Assembly: GCA_910574455.1 (NCBI GenBank)
Contig: CAJSYZ010000011.1
Coordinates: 1,426,001 to 1,490,000 of the forward strand
Length of the DNA: 64,000 nt
Source of the DNA: Trichaptum fuscoviolaceum
Taxonomy: Eukaryota > Basidiomycota > Agaricomycetes > Hymenochaetales > Trichaptaceae
Direction of reading: 5' to 3'
Shown: positions 47,653-59,726 of the stretch, one piece after another
Numbering within the stretch: the first letter of the stretch is position 1
How the letters are laid out: every line of letters starts with the position of its first letter
Made by a program: the position numbers and the translations under genes
Notes under the pieces: model-generated
The model's input: only the letters and a program-made list of their open reading frames with translations
What the model was told of the DNA's origin: nothing
The model's database searches: none

Positions 47653-50237
47653 AGCGAATATAGGAGAAACAAGAATCAGAATGTACTGGCTGATATGTTG
47701 AGCGGTCAGGACCTCAAGAGCCGATTATATAGGTATCACTCGATGAAGGTCTTCCGTGGCGTTTGCAATCCGGATATGATAGCGTAGGAGGAAAGAAATA
47801 GGTGTTCCTAAAATGTGTAGAAGGAGATTATCAGATATAGCTTGGGCGGTGAATCAAGGGTATTTGTTACGGAGAACTTAATGTGCCTGAACAAGTCATT
47901 CGGTGATCGGTAAATCAATCCGTTTAGCCACAATCGAAATAGACCAGGAGGATGCTACTGCCCTAGAGCGCTAAGGGAGTTCACAACTCGCGGTTGCAAA
48001 GACCAAGTGAGGATGCGACTTGGCTGAACAGCAGAGCGCACTAAAGAGACATCACGAATCCGGAACATGGCTGTATTAAATTTTGAGATTGAAGCATTAT
48101 CCTCATTACACGTATTACTCACTGTACGCAAGTCGCCCCAATCAGAATGAAAACTGCTGACGCTTCAGAATAAACCCACTCACGGATAACAGAGACCGAC
48201 CGTCATTGAAGCAGCATGTCTCGAAATTGCCCATCCAGGCAGGGCCAAGGCGGCATTCCATATTCCTGAGACGTCGACTAGACACAAAAATCGCTGCGCT
48301 CATCAGTTGGATTGCTAGGTAGACAGTCAAAACACAAGAATGCAGCAGCCAGTTGTACGACCTGCAAGGCAATTCCCTGGGTTGCCTTTACGGAGCTTAC
48401 AGAGGAATAGGGACGACACACCGATTCTTCTCGCCGAACAGATCAGAAATCTTGACGAAGTTAGATATGAGCCTTGTTTCGACAAAGATCAGAAAACGAT
48501 AGTGTTCTCACCAACCACATGTCTGAGCAGATAGATAGTTCACATCAGCAAAGAAATGTGTCTGTGAAGCAACACATCACGGTCCATATACACGTCTACC
48601 CAACAGTGGCTGCCGACCACGCATCCCATGACAAGTCAGGGTTCTAACGACCGGCGAAGAGAGCCCGATGTCGGTTTGATCAAATGGAAGATGGAAGATG
48701 CATCATTGTCATGGTTCCAACTCATCGCATTATCCATGCGATCGATAACGGATCGCGGATCGACCTGAAGCACGGAATTTCAGAACCCAAGTGCGAGAGC
48801 ATAACTCTTCCCGAAGTTCTTCGACTTAGCGCTTGAGAAGCAATGTCTGACGGCAAAAGGTAATTGAGGAACCTTGTGCTGGCCAATAAGTAAGAAGCGA
48901 ATCGAAGACTGTGCGAGCAGTACTCGGAGAGACAAGTACAGTCAATCTGTCCACATCGCATTCGTAGACCGGCGCCGATGTGATTGAATAGTGAGAAATA
49001 GGGGGGGTGTGCGAGGTAACGCGCAACGCTCCACAATGGCGGGTGATGATGGTAATGCTTGAGAGAATCATAAACAGGTAAGCCCAAATGTGCAATAGAA
49101 CCAACGAGCCGTGCGACAGTATACGCGCGGAACAGCTCAACATTCATCTAGGACATAGGCTGACAGACATCGACGTCCAATAGCGGGCAAGTCTAGCGTG
49201 ATTGAGGAGCGGCATGGAATTACTTCTTTTCGCGCCCAACCTCATATGCAGAACTGAAAGAAGTCTTCAACATTGTTGTGAAGTTCTGGCGAGGCAGTTC
49301 TCACAGATCCCAGAAGAAAGCGTGTACAGCTAGGACCGCCACAAGGTAGCTCACTCCTGTCCGTGCATAGCCCCGACGTCAATACGTCGTTAATTTCCGA
49401 AACATACGCAGAATGAAACAGCTTCTGTCGACCGAATAGTTAGCCGACGGAGTGCAGTGGACGCAGTTCTGCAGCTATCGGCCCGTCTACTATCTAGTCC
49501 CACCCACGAGTTGACATTTATGGACACGCAGAAAGAAAGAAAGAAACGGTCGAGAGGGAGAGAAAAAAGATAAAGTATGTCGCGCCTCCGAAAAAGACGG
49601 TGTTATAGGTCGTAGCATGACGACATGAAAGACACAGTCAAAGTACTCACTTTGTCTGCGAATTAACAGCGATGGGGCAACAGCGTGGCAGCCACAAGTA
49701 TGGTAAAGATCCAGACCGAGAGACGAGAGCAAATTACGAGTCAATGCAAAGACGATAGTGGGATGGCAACTTGAAGACAATGACCATTGTCTTTTATCAA
49801 GGCCACCTCGTGAGTCGTGCCAGAGTGTTATGAAAGACATGCTTGTTGCGCATGTTGACAGGCACTATGAATGTACTGCAAACATGCGTAAGTCTCGCTG
49901 TGAAGCCTGTTCAATAGACACGAGGTGAGAGCAGGTAGCAAGGTGAGAGGCTCCAGTAAAGGGCTGATACCGTGGTCCGTGACTGTAAACCAGAACGGCA
50001 ATGCCCGAGCATTTACATAGTATAGTCGCACTTTTTAAGTTTGAGACGAAGACGTATCTTCCGGATGGTACTAATCTTCATTGCAGGCAAGTACAATTGC
50101 AAATGGAACAGAGGGGTATGCTGATTGTTACATGAGAAGAAGAACAAAGACAAAGAAAGATAAAGATAAAGATAAAGATAAAGCCATTCAAAGACGAAAA
50201 GAAAATACAGGAACGCGACAATACGTATAAAATGCCA
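47653..50237. other. 2.6-kb stretch without a supported gene
   Basis: The longest gene-free stretch. Frames on the minus strand at 48142-48372, 48722-49147 and 49490-49840 have no motif, and neighbouring frames do not link by splice sites into a known family. No long direct or inverted repeats were seen by eye. A non-coding RNA, decayed gene or long promoter is possible. Confidence 0.4.
50156..50183. repeat. AAAGAT hexanucleotide microsatellite
   Basis: Four units of AAAGAT plus AAAG, just downstream of the stop of the minus-strand gene at 50238. Confidence 0.9.
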
Positions 50238-52522
50238 TCAACGACGAGATGGCTCGCCCAGATTTCTGTATGTCCTCATTCTACTCAAGCCCAACGGCGC
50301 TCCTCTCCGTCTAGCTGGTGGAACGAGCAAATTGTGCACCGAGTTCACGTTTATCTCTGGTCCAATGGGGGCAACAGCGACAACGTTCTTCTCATCCTGC
50401 GCCTCCGGAGTGGGAGCATCAGCAGCAGGCAATGGATTAACGGCGTCGATTGTCTCATCTCGACTCCCTACAGTAGGAGCGGTAGCAGGACTTGGAATAG
50501 CGGGGGCTTCATCCGCTACTGCATCAACACGTCCAGCTAGCCTCTTCTTCCGAGGTTCCATTGAAGATGAGTCCATTTCTTCTTCACGGCTCCTCTTCTT
50601 CCCTTTCCCATCGGATCCAGACGGAGTATTGTTTGTTGGAACTAAGCTGGGGCTTGCCTTCGGCTCCTTGGCTACTGCTTTGGTTTTTCGCTTCCTGGGT
50701 CGCGATTTACCTCTGGTAGGCGCGTCTGTCCGGTATGTTCTGTTTCGGAGGATACGGATTGCACTCGGTGATCCAGCTGCAGCTGGGGTCGGCGCAGGTG
50801 CTGACATGGAAGATGTCGAAGGAGTTCCAGCATTGTCATCGTCTAGCACCCTTCGGCGTTTTCGCGGTTGTGGGACATCTTGTTGGGGTGACTGTCTTAC
50901 AGGCAAGGATGGCGGTGAGGACAAAGGGCTGGACAGAGGGTCTTTATCATGCTCTTCGAGCGGTTCAGACGATTCTTCAGGAAGTCTTGTGCGTTTGACC
51001 CCTCGACTTCCTGCTTGACTGGCCATGACTTCATTCGCTTCGACGCTGTGACCCAGCTCATTGGCATCTTGTCCGGCCTCGTTCTGAAAGTCAAACAACT
51101 CCGTGGGTAATGAGTCGAGGGGCGCGGTCAGCGCAAATGGCTTCCTCAAGCGTTCTAGAATAGGTTTGAAGAGCATCGCTGCGCATTGTCCAGTGTGTGG
51201 TTGAGACCAGATGTGGTCTAGGTTCTCCTTCGCTCCTTCGCCTTCCTCATCTACCCTCACAATTTCCTTGTATATCTCCTCCAAGATTGCGTTGTCCACT
51301 AAGTGCAAAAGAGAGATCCCGAACGGTCCGTTGTCACTTCGTTTCTCCTCAACGTCCGTCGGTTCAATCGTGCTTTGAGCTTCGGTTTGTTCCGTCGGTT
51401 TGGAGACGTTGATGAGCCTTTCAACGTCCTCCTCAGTGGGTAGGCGTGACCAGCGAGACGTGCGGATACGAAACTCGGGTTGAACCTGAGCATAAGAGAG
51501 TAGACCTTGACCAAGCATCTCGCACGCACTCTGCCAATCGCAGTCGGCTAGCTTGATCCATCCAATGCTGATCAAATATACAAGCTCAATAGGCGGCAGC
51601 TTTGGACGGCTCAAGCTGTTTTTCCGTTGGTGGAGTGCGCGCGCGCCGCGGAAAGCAAGGTATGGCTCGAACGGGGTAAATACTTTTGCTGCCAATTTAA
51701 CATCAGAAAAGTCGGGACGAGACGGTGTTTGTTGCGATTCTGGTGAGCAGGCGGGAGCGAGGAGCGGGTTCGGGCGCGTCATCTCGTAATAAAAGTCGCG
51801 GACCTTCACTCCCATGGCTTTGGCGTATTCGATTTTAGCAAGTTGGTCTCTATCGTCCTCTACTATAACCGTTGGAGCCCCTTCAACTAACAAGGGGTCG
51901 ATATTGATGTCGTCGGCAAGCTGGTTCTGAGGCTCTTCATTCGCAGGCGCCTGAATCTCAGGCTCTGGAATCTCAGGCTCTGGAGTCACTTCCCGCGAGT
52001 GGGCGTATATCGTCGCATCCGAATTAGAAGGCGAGCCTTCGCGAGCGCTGGGACTTGGCGCGTTCTCGAGCGTGCCATTGGGCACAGGTTGACTATCATC
52101 ACTTGAGGATGCTTGGCTTTGAGTGTTATTCATATTTTGTTCTAGAGTTAGTGACAGAGAAGACTCGCTATCAGAAGCGCACTTCCTTTCTTCGAAGTTG
52201 AGGGAGGGATGGGAGAGAGTAGGGTGCAAGCCCCTTGGGCTTTTTATATTCGTAGGTGTGGTTGTGGTTGTGGTTGTGGTTGTGGTTGCGGCGGTTATGC
52301 TCGATCCTGAGCCACAATGAGCCACCACCACATTGTCTTCGGGAAAAACGCTTGGGCCGGGCACGCCAATATCGACATGCGCGGGGCTCGTTTCTCTCGA
52401 CACCGACGCTTCAACACAGCCGCTCGAGGTAAAAGAGGAAGAAGAAGCAATAGCGGGCTGCAGGATAGGTGGCGAAATTCATTAATGGTGAGCTTAGTTT
52501 GAGGAAAGCAACCACTCACCAT
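50238..52522 (-). CDS. large disordered nuclear-type protein, function unknown
   Basis: The long exon has no in-frame ATG at its head: the first codons read CVEASVSRETSPAHVDI. Splicing ATG (52520-52522) through a 62-nt intron (52458-52519, GTGAGT to CTGCAG) gives MPAIASSSSFTSSGCVEAS in frame, so the first coding exon holds the start codon alone. The protein of about 740 residues has a Thr run (10 Thr), acidic repeats (EPEIPEPEIQ), then a more ordered middle (EYAKAMGVKVRDFYYEM, PPIELVYLISIGWIKLADCDW, SACEMLGQGLLSYAQVQPEF, RLPTEEDVERLI). Basic runs RKRRRVLDD and RPRKRKTKAV are likely NLSs. It ends RTYRNLGEPSRR. No family recognised; nuclear location inferred. Confidence 0.7.
52257..52286. repeat. 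TGTGGT hexanucleotide repeat coding for poly-Thr
   Basis: Five TGTGGT units; on the minus strand each ACCACA codes Thr-Thr, giving the 10-Thr run of the gene above. Confidence 0.85.
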
Positions 52523-53030
52523 TGTTGTCTGATATTTTCTCGAGTACACGTCGTGGGTAGATTTATCTCAGAAATCAAGCAAGCAGCTATGAAGTAGATG
52601 GGAGAGAGAGATGAAGGATAGTAGTCGTCGCCACCAATTCCTTGTGTTGCTTTTATCCGTCCAAGAATGGCCTATGCGGAATGCACTGCCAGTTGCATTG
52701 GCCCGTAGTCAAAGGACACTAGTTCAGTATTATTTTCAGAGCTCGTAACGCTTTGAGGTATGCTTGACTGGACCTTGATATTCGATAGCAGCCAAAGGGA
52801 AGGGAGATGTGTTCTGTATTGATGGGTTTCTACTCGCCGATTTAAGAAGGGTAATGAATATGCATTGCTCTTTTCGATTATTCACACTAAAACAGTCTTC
52901 TACGATGAACTAGACTGCACCAAAAAGTGACAGTTCAGTCTCCTAAGATTTTCAGGACTTTGTTTTATCGTTCCAACTATGATTTGGACGCGATTTAGTT
53001 GATGTGATGGAGAATTTCAGAAAGGAGTGC

Positions 53031-54335
53031 TCACATGTCCAGGAACAACTTCCACAGAATCGAGAACATCAGGCCTTGTAAACCATTTGCAAGAATGCGA
53101 GTCTTCAGCCCACGTCCGAAGAGACCCTTGAGACCATCAACGGCTATGACTGCCCGGGCGGCAGCCTCGTAGGAGATGCGCGTGGCGTTCACCTGACGGT
53201 ACGTCTTGACAACACGGAGAGAGTTCGAGACGGTGTCGGAGGCGACGGATGCGCTGAATCCAATGAACGCCTGGCGCGCGAGCGTCTGCCACACACCGTG
53301 TGCCTCAGGAAGGTGGTCCGAGAGGTAATTGTACGTTCCGAACCAGGGGTAATGCCCCACAAATGTTGCAGCGGCGGTAGCAAATGCACCGTACCATAGG
53401 CTGCCGACACCGTTAGCTCTGATCTGTTTTATCTATCAGTTACAGTAAGAAGGCAGGAGGTCACTCGTGTACTTGCCCTTGCTCGGAGCAGCTTCATACC
53501 ACCCCTGCCTTCTGTCTGCAGAGTCGTCTTTACCGTGTCTACCGGTGTGAGGATCATACGGAAGGCCGCCGCAGCCAAACTAGCGAACACGGTCTTCACG
53601 AGCGACGGCAGTTTCTTCATGAAGCCATTGGACTCAAGAAGTGCGAGAATCCCAACATTCGCCGCAGTGTCGCCGAAGCGCGAAACAGGCCCTTGGACGA
53701 GCGCAGCAGTCAGGCCTTGGTAATACCGTGTCCAGCCGCCGTCGGCGTACAGCGTCTTTATTGCTACGGTGGTTGTCGTTCCGTACCGATATTGGTAGTT
53801 CATGACAGTACGGAGGGGCTAGACGCTGCGTTAGTGCTTTGCGTTCGAGATAGCATTATACTGTTTACCATCAGAGTTAATACTTGGAGGACCATGGCTG
53901 TTCCGCTGAATCGTTAATTGTAGCTTCACCTTGTACTCTTCAACGTACCAGCTGCACCACTGAGCCCTCCACCGAGGGCACTCTTCAGAGCTTTCCCAAG
54001 ATCAAACTGAACGTCGCATAGGATCAAACTAACGGCTTGCAGAGAATTAGACGCCAACGCACCTCCACATCGTCCGCATCGATGAATGCTTTCACGAACA
54101 ACGCAAGCCCTCCGACTATTGCGAGTACCAGAAAGATATTGCGTACAATTGCGTACGTCGAGCGAGTCTTCACGGTCTCCTCTGCTGCAGTATCCACCCC
54201 TTCGCCGGGGACGACTGGTGCTTCCTCATCAGCTACAACTGCTGCGCTAGTCGTATAGCCTTCCGACCTAGCCTTCGTTGTCTCGTCAATTAACGGTCGT
54301 CGTTCGCCCTCTGAACTTGAGCCCGAGGCGGACAT
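53031..54335 (-). CDS. mitochondrial-carrier-fold membrane protein with N-terminal extension
   Basis: ATG 54335: MSASGSSSEGERRPLID, an acidic/Ser region, then a membrane span IVRNIFLVLAIVGGLALFVKAF. An intron (GTGCGT to TTCAG) joins FDLGKALKSALGGGLSGA. Later exons give MVLQVLTLMPLRTVMNYQYRYG, DGGWTRYYQGLTAALVQGPVSRFGDTAANVG, MILTPVDTVKTTLQTEG (P-x-D-x-x-K carrier signature), and IRANGVGSLWYGAFATAAATFVGHYPWFGTYNYL. The third repeat is weak (ASDTVSNSLRVVKTYRQ). One intron (53424-53476) has a GC donor. The end is LWKLFLDM. The fold is that of SLC25 carriers, but the extra N-terminal span and only one clear P-x-D-x-x-K suggest a divergent carrier; substrate and membrane uncertain. Confidence 0.75.
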
Positions 54336-54522
54336 GTCGTTGACTAGCTGCCACCGACGTTATCACGGTGAGAAGAGAAGAGGGGAACGTTCTTCGCGTC
54401 CCACATGTGGAAGGAAAGCAAGCTGACTGATTGCATGCTCGCGCGCTATTCTTGAGTGCTCAACACACTTACATAACGTCGATCTCTTCATGGCACAGCA
54501 ATAATTGCGAACGCTGTGGTTG

Positions 54523-54540
54523 CACAGCAGAGCCCGCTAC
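54523..54540. repeat. 18-bp direct repeat, left copy
   Basis: CACAGCAGAGCCCGCTAC, identical to 57878-57895. It lies at the left edge of exportin-2 pseudogene copy B. Confidence 0.8.
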
Positions 54541-54779
54541 TCAGGTCTGATTAATTTTATTAGATAGAGAATGTATGAAAATCTTATATATGATATATAT
54601 GAAACAATGATTATAAATTAACTATCAGAAATTATACGACAGAAAGGAAGTACAGTTGCTGCTTTGGTGGCAAGTATGTCAATCCAAAATTCATCATCAG
54701 CCCTTACACAGTTCACGGGGATTGCCATGATGAATGCAAAGAAGTTAACTAGGGCATAGACGTACGCGTCCGTCCGAGC

Positions 54780-57700
54780 CGTCTGAGAGCATCGTCACCA
54801 CAATCTTCATCAATGGCTTCAATGTCATGCTCAATATATACCACACCATCGTTGATATGCGACGGGATCAGTTTCTGCTGCACGGTGTCGCAAGCGAGGA
54901 AGGCACACAAGAGGCGAGCAAGGGCAGGAATAGAGCCTTTTTGTGCCCAGGAAGTGTGCTGGAGGAGGAAGGGAGGATGGAGAGGTAGTCAGGAGGAATG
55001 TTACCGTCGTGGAGCTCAAGCATCTGCGAGAGGATTTGGAAGATGTACGAAGTAGATTCTGCGTAGATGCTGGATCAGTCACTACAAGTGCCTGAAAGAA
55101 GGCTGCTCGCAATCGATGTCTTGCTGCAGAATAATTGTAAAAGGGCCAAATAGAGCCTGTTCAAATGTTGCCAATGTTTGACGTGATGAGCTGACCGTAA
55201 GCCTGCTGCATGTTGCTCGGTTGCAGATTCCTCACCTATTCAAAGCAGAGATACTCTCAAGAATAAATTGATCAAAGTTGGGATTGCTTGGGTTCTTGCA
55301 AATCGCAGCAAGGATGGCGACAAGACGATGTAGTAGTTGTTCATGTTCTGAATCTATTGCCGATCTCGTGGTCAGAATAACATGCATAACACCTAAGAGT
55401 GGTACAGATAGGATTAAGAGGAGAATATTTCGAGATAAATGAAAGCTTACAACTTATTAGATAGTCGTTTTCTGCAATTTTTTCCGGCGTCCCACCAGCC
55501 TCAATCTTTGAAAGTAACATGTTCATGATCTCAGGTGCAAGCTCTAGGATATCTTACTGGTTGAAGCTGTTGAAATAATCAGAGGATATTCACCTCAAGC
55601 AATCGCGTTACGCACAGTAGGGATGAGCCGCGCTTGATAAACAATATCCGCTCAATGGCTGTTGCCGCATACGTATAGCACACGTAGTTTGGCGAGCACA
55701 GATGCTGAACGAGAAGGGGGAGGACGGAGAGGAGTTGCTCCTTCGTGAGCTGCATACTTGTTTAGCACTCGACTTGCATGCCTGAAAGGTAGTTACACAC
55801 CTGATTTCGGAAGGAGTACAAAAAGCGACTCGCATCAATCTGGAGAATTGGATGCACGGAGTTTTTCATCAGCCCGTAGGTCCTCGTACACGTGTTGCGA
55901 GAAGAACTGCACGACATACGCAAGCACATTCTTGCTTGTAACACCTTGCTATAGATCCACAAAATTATTCACTGTTCCTCTCGAAAGATTTGCATTACTC
56001 ACCTGAGCAGTTGCACCAACAGTGGCAACCGCCGTGAGCAGGTACACACTTTCATCCTTCCTCTTCCAACTCTCCTCGTCTCCCTTCTTCCTGACTCCTC
56101 CAGTCCGTACCCTATTAACGTCAAGACAACTTCGGTCGTCTCCGCCTCAAAACCTGAAGCAACGAGTGCACGGAGGACATCGGCCGCGGCTTGGCGCCGC
56201 GTGGTGCCCTCCGCAGTCAACCCGTCAATGGTCGAAGAGGACGCCGCGAAAGAAAGGTCGACTCGGACATACTCCAGCAATTGCTCCACGTGTTCTGCGG
56301 GTCGAGATAGTATCAGTAAAAAGATGGGCGTGATAAAAGACAAAGTTAGTGCACCTCGTAATGTAAAATTGGGGACAACTACACCTTTGATCAGACATTA
56401 ATGTCTCCCTCTCCGCAAACGTCGCCATGTAGTCTCCTGATCGGATGACCGTGCTGAAGAAGCGTAGTACCTAACTGAGCAGTCCGTCATATGCAATTCC
56501 AGATCTGTGACCTCCACCGAGAAGCCCCCACAGCGCTGTGACAAATGCCGGTACGGAATTCGAAGACGAGAGGACCTCCCGGTATCGATGCGTATAAAGC
56601 TCACAAATCGAAATTTTAATGAACAAGGAACTTGGTGAGTATTCCCTGCTCGGCGCCAAAGACAGCGGAGTGCGAGTCTTCAAAGGTGGGCGACAGCTGT
56701 CGCCGGCGCTGGGGAAGGTCTTGTGCGGCGGTCCAGTTGCCGGTGCGCACGTTGGCGAAGAAGTCCTGCCTCCCTGTTTGCAGGCTGCTTCTTGTACGCC
56801 TCCTCATATATCGCCACGAGGTCCGAGCCTGTTTTTGAGTGCATGTTAGTGCATGTTAGTCGGGCTCAAAAGCTCGACGAAGAGTGGACGTACGGCGCCC
56901 GAGTGCATGGAGGACGTGCATCATCGCGTTCAGCATCTCCAGGTCCGTCGGTTTCAAGCCAGGATCTCATCGCACGGCGGCAGAGTCTTTTCCACTTTGA
57001 GATTCATGCGCACCGTCGCCAGCGCTTTCAAGGCCTACAAAACAAATAAGACCAACCATCATCAAATCATAGATAGCCCAAACCTTCGCCAGCTCATTGT
57101 TTGGGTACTTCTTCAGCTCTCTGTTGAGCCTGCGCCATCGCTTCAGCTCCCGATCCATTCAGCAGATTGGTGGCGGTGAGTTCGAAGTTTTGCAGGAACG
57201 TGCCCGAGAAGCGGCTCAAAACGAAGTTAATCGTCGTATAGAGCAAGTCCGAGCGTATTTCAGAACACCGTGGTTTGAAGATTGAGTGAGCAGTTTCGAG
57301 AACAGAGACGTTTGTCGGATAATCTGCTGCATCGGGCGAGAGTGAAGAAACGAACGGATCAATGAGATCTAGCCACTGCTCGGGGAAATCATACTTTGCG
57401 GCAATGGGCACGGCCTCAGCAACCTGCGCTCATAATGTCTTGCCCGCTGGACTCGAAGATCATTGCAGGAACTAGCTTACCCTTCAGTTGTGCTTTCTCT
57501 GTCTCAGCCAAAGGTGAGTCTTCATCCTCCCATCGCTGTTTCATCATGTTCTTCAGGCTGCAAGTCACACCGAATGGTCATGGGAGACATTGAAAATGAG
57601 AGCAAGGATAGGGAAAGTATATTTTGTTCTGCTTGTTTGTGGTAGTCGGGGACGAGGCAGAATGCAAGGGCGACGAAGAGGAGGTCATAGTGAGGAAGAC

Positions 57701-57830
57701 GATTCTCGGGGACATCCGAGACATTACTAGTATTCGGTTCCGATGCGTCAAGTTGACTCACCGGATCTTTACATTCCCCGAAGACCGGTCCAGACCTTAA
57801 ATCACATGATAAATAAGGTTTTGCTTTTGA
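54780..57830 (-). pseudogene. exportin-2 (CSE1) pseudogene, copy B
   Basis: CSE1/CAS returns importin-alpha to the cytosol. Read right to left, pieces keep family order: KQAEQNILSLS, SLKNMMKQRWEDEDSP, AAKYDFPEQWLDLID, ELYTHRYREVLSSS, LEYVRVDLSFA, RRQAAADVLRALVASG, LTKEQLLSVLPPLVQHL, MLLSKIEAGGTPEKIAEND, RLVAILAAICKNPSNPNFDQFILESISALNR and YIFQILSQMLELHDG. They lie in different frames with stops. One clear nonsense change is TGA at 57430-57432, where copy A has CGA. Introns are kept, so this is a DNA-level copy and not a retrocopy. The last third of the gene is missing. A working CSE1 must exist elsewhere. Confidence 0.72.
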
Positions 57831-57877
57831 AAGGTGCAAGTCAGTACGCTACAAGCAGTTAGTGGCTGCGAGTTCCT

Positions 57878-57895
57878 CACAGCAGAGCCCGCTAC
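57878..57895. repeat. 18-bp direct repeat, middle copy
   Basis: CACAGCAGAGCCCGCTAC, identical to 54523-54540. It lies between the two exportin-2 pseudogene copies. Confidence 0.8.
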
Positions 57896-57969
57896 CCGTG
57901 GATGGGTGTAAGGTTATTGTTAGAGAGAAAAAACATTTTTTCTTTACATCCGTACATACAAAATTCTAT

Positions 57970-59620
57970 TATGTTATAATTACACACCTGATTTCGGAAG
58001 GGGTACAAAAAGCAAATCACATCAACCTGGAGAATTGGATGCACGGAGTTCTCATCGGCTTGTAGGTCCTTGTACACATGTTGCGAGAAGAACTGCATGA
58101 CGTCCACAAGAGCATTTGTGCTTGTAACACCTAGCTATAGATCCAACAAATTATTCACAGTTCCTCCTAAACGATTTGCATCACTCACCTGAGCTGTTGT
58201 GCCAACAGTTGCCACTGCCGTGAGCAGGTACACACTCTCATCCTTCCTCTTCCAACTTCATCTCCCTTCTTCCTGTTGTAATCCTCCGGTCCGTTCCCTA
58301 TTAGCGTCAAGACGACTTCCGTAGTCTCAGTCTCGAAACCTGAGGCAACGAGTGCACGGAGGACATCGGCCGCTCCTTGACGCCTCGTGGTGCCATCCGC
58401 AGTCAACCCACCAATGGATGAAGAGGACACCGCGAGAGAAAGGTCGACTCGGACATACTCCAGAGGATCGTCCTCAAATTGCTCCACTTCGTGTTCTGCA
58501 GGTCAAGATAATATCAGTAAAAAGATGAGCGCGATGAAAGAAGAAGTTTGCGCACCTCGTAATGTGACATTGGGGACAACTACGCCATTGAACACAACCT
58601 TAATCATCTCCCTTTCCGCTAACGTCGCCTTGTAGTTTCCTGATCGAATGACCGTGCTGAGGAAGCGTAGTCCCTGACTGACCAGCCCGTCACATGCTAT
58701 CTGACCTCCACCGAGATGTCCCCACAGAGCTGTGGCCGGTACGGTATTTGAAGACGAGAGGGCCTCCGGGTATCGATGCGTATAAAGCTTGGCGAGCTCG
58801 AAAGCGAAGTTTTGATTTGGGTGAGGAAAGAGGGAGTCAAATCGTCGGGATCACTGCGCATGGTCCCAAGCAAGGAACTTGGTGAGCACTCCCAGCTCGG
58901 CGCCAGAGAAAGCGGAGAGCGAGTCTTCAAAGGTGGGCGGCACATCCTGGCACGTCAAGTCGTAGAAGAATGACAGAAGCATGACCTGAGCCTGCGCATC
59001 GCTTCAGTTCCCAATCCATTCAGAAGATTGGTGGCGGTGTGTTCGAAGATCTGGAGGAAGGTGCTCGAGAAGCGGCGAAGTTGATCATTGTGTAAAGCAA
59101 GTCCGAGCGTATTTCAGAACGCCAAGGCGCGAAGATCGAGCGGCAGTTTCGAGAACAGAGACGATTGTTGAATAATTTGCAGCTTCGGGCGAGAGTGAAA
59201 AGACAAGCTGATCGATGAGATCTGGCCACTGCTCGGGGAAATCATACTTTGCGACACTGGACATGGCCTCCGCAACCTGCGCTCGTAATGTCTTGTCCGC
59301 TGGACTCGAAAGCGCGATTATTGCAGGGACCAGCTGACCCTTCAGCTGCGTCTCCTCTGCGTCTGCGAAAGGCGAGTCTTCATCCTCCCATTGCCGTTTG
59401 ATCGTGTTCTTGAGATAGATACTGGCTGCGAGCCGCACTGAACGGTCTTGGGAACATTGAGTATGAGCTGAAGGAGGAGAGCAAAGAAAGCGGAATGTGA
59501 GTCTTCAAAGGCGGGCGACAGATCCTGGCAGGTCAAGTCGTAGAAGTCAGCGACGATGGCAGATTGGTCTCGCGTACTACTAGTACTAGTAGCCTGAGTA
59601 CTCATCTTTGTCATCAGCAT
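57970..59620 (-). pseudogene. exportin-2 (CSE1) pseudogene, copy A
   Basis: Pieces in family order: a head ADFYDLTCQDLSPAFEDSHSAFF joined to LLLQLILNVP, then RLAASIYLKNTIKRQWEDED, AKYDFPEQWPDLID, FYDLTCQDVPPTFEDS, KFLAWDHAQ, LAKLYTHRYPEALSSSN, LRFLSTVIRSGNYKA, VEQFEDDPLEYVRVDLS and RQGAADVLRALVASGFETE. Frame breaks: about 1 base lost near 59448, TGA at 58851-58853, and a second shift that restores the frame. The head is odd because FYDLTCQDL-PAFEDS is an internal part of CSE1 and here appears a second time at the start. Homology with copy B ends near 57975, inside an intron, so the copy is cut at its 3' side. Confidence 0.75.
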
Positions 59621-59726
59621 GTGATCAAAATTGACTTAAAAGTCGCTTACCCATAAAGGAAATTTCACGTGACTGGATGAGATTTGGCAGGCGCTGGACA
59701 CAGTTGCATACGCCATAGGATACCCT

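Noticed and set aside
48722..49147. 141-residue minus-strand frame in the large gene-free stretch
   Set aside because: No motif, and alternative frames over the same bases are equally open; not supported as a gene.
50332..51018. 228-residue plus-strand frame
   Set aside because: Antisense shadow of the long exon of the gene at 50238-52522; Gly/Ser-rich from the reversed codon bias.
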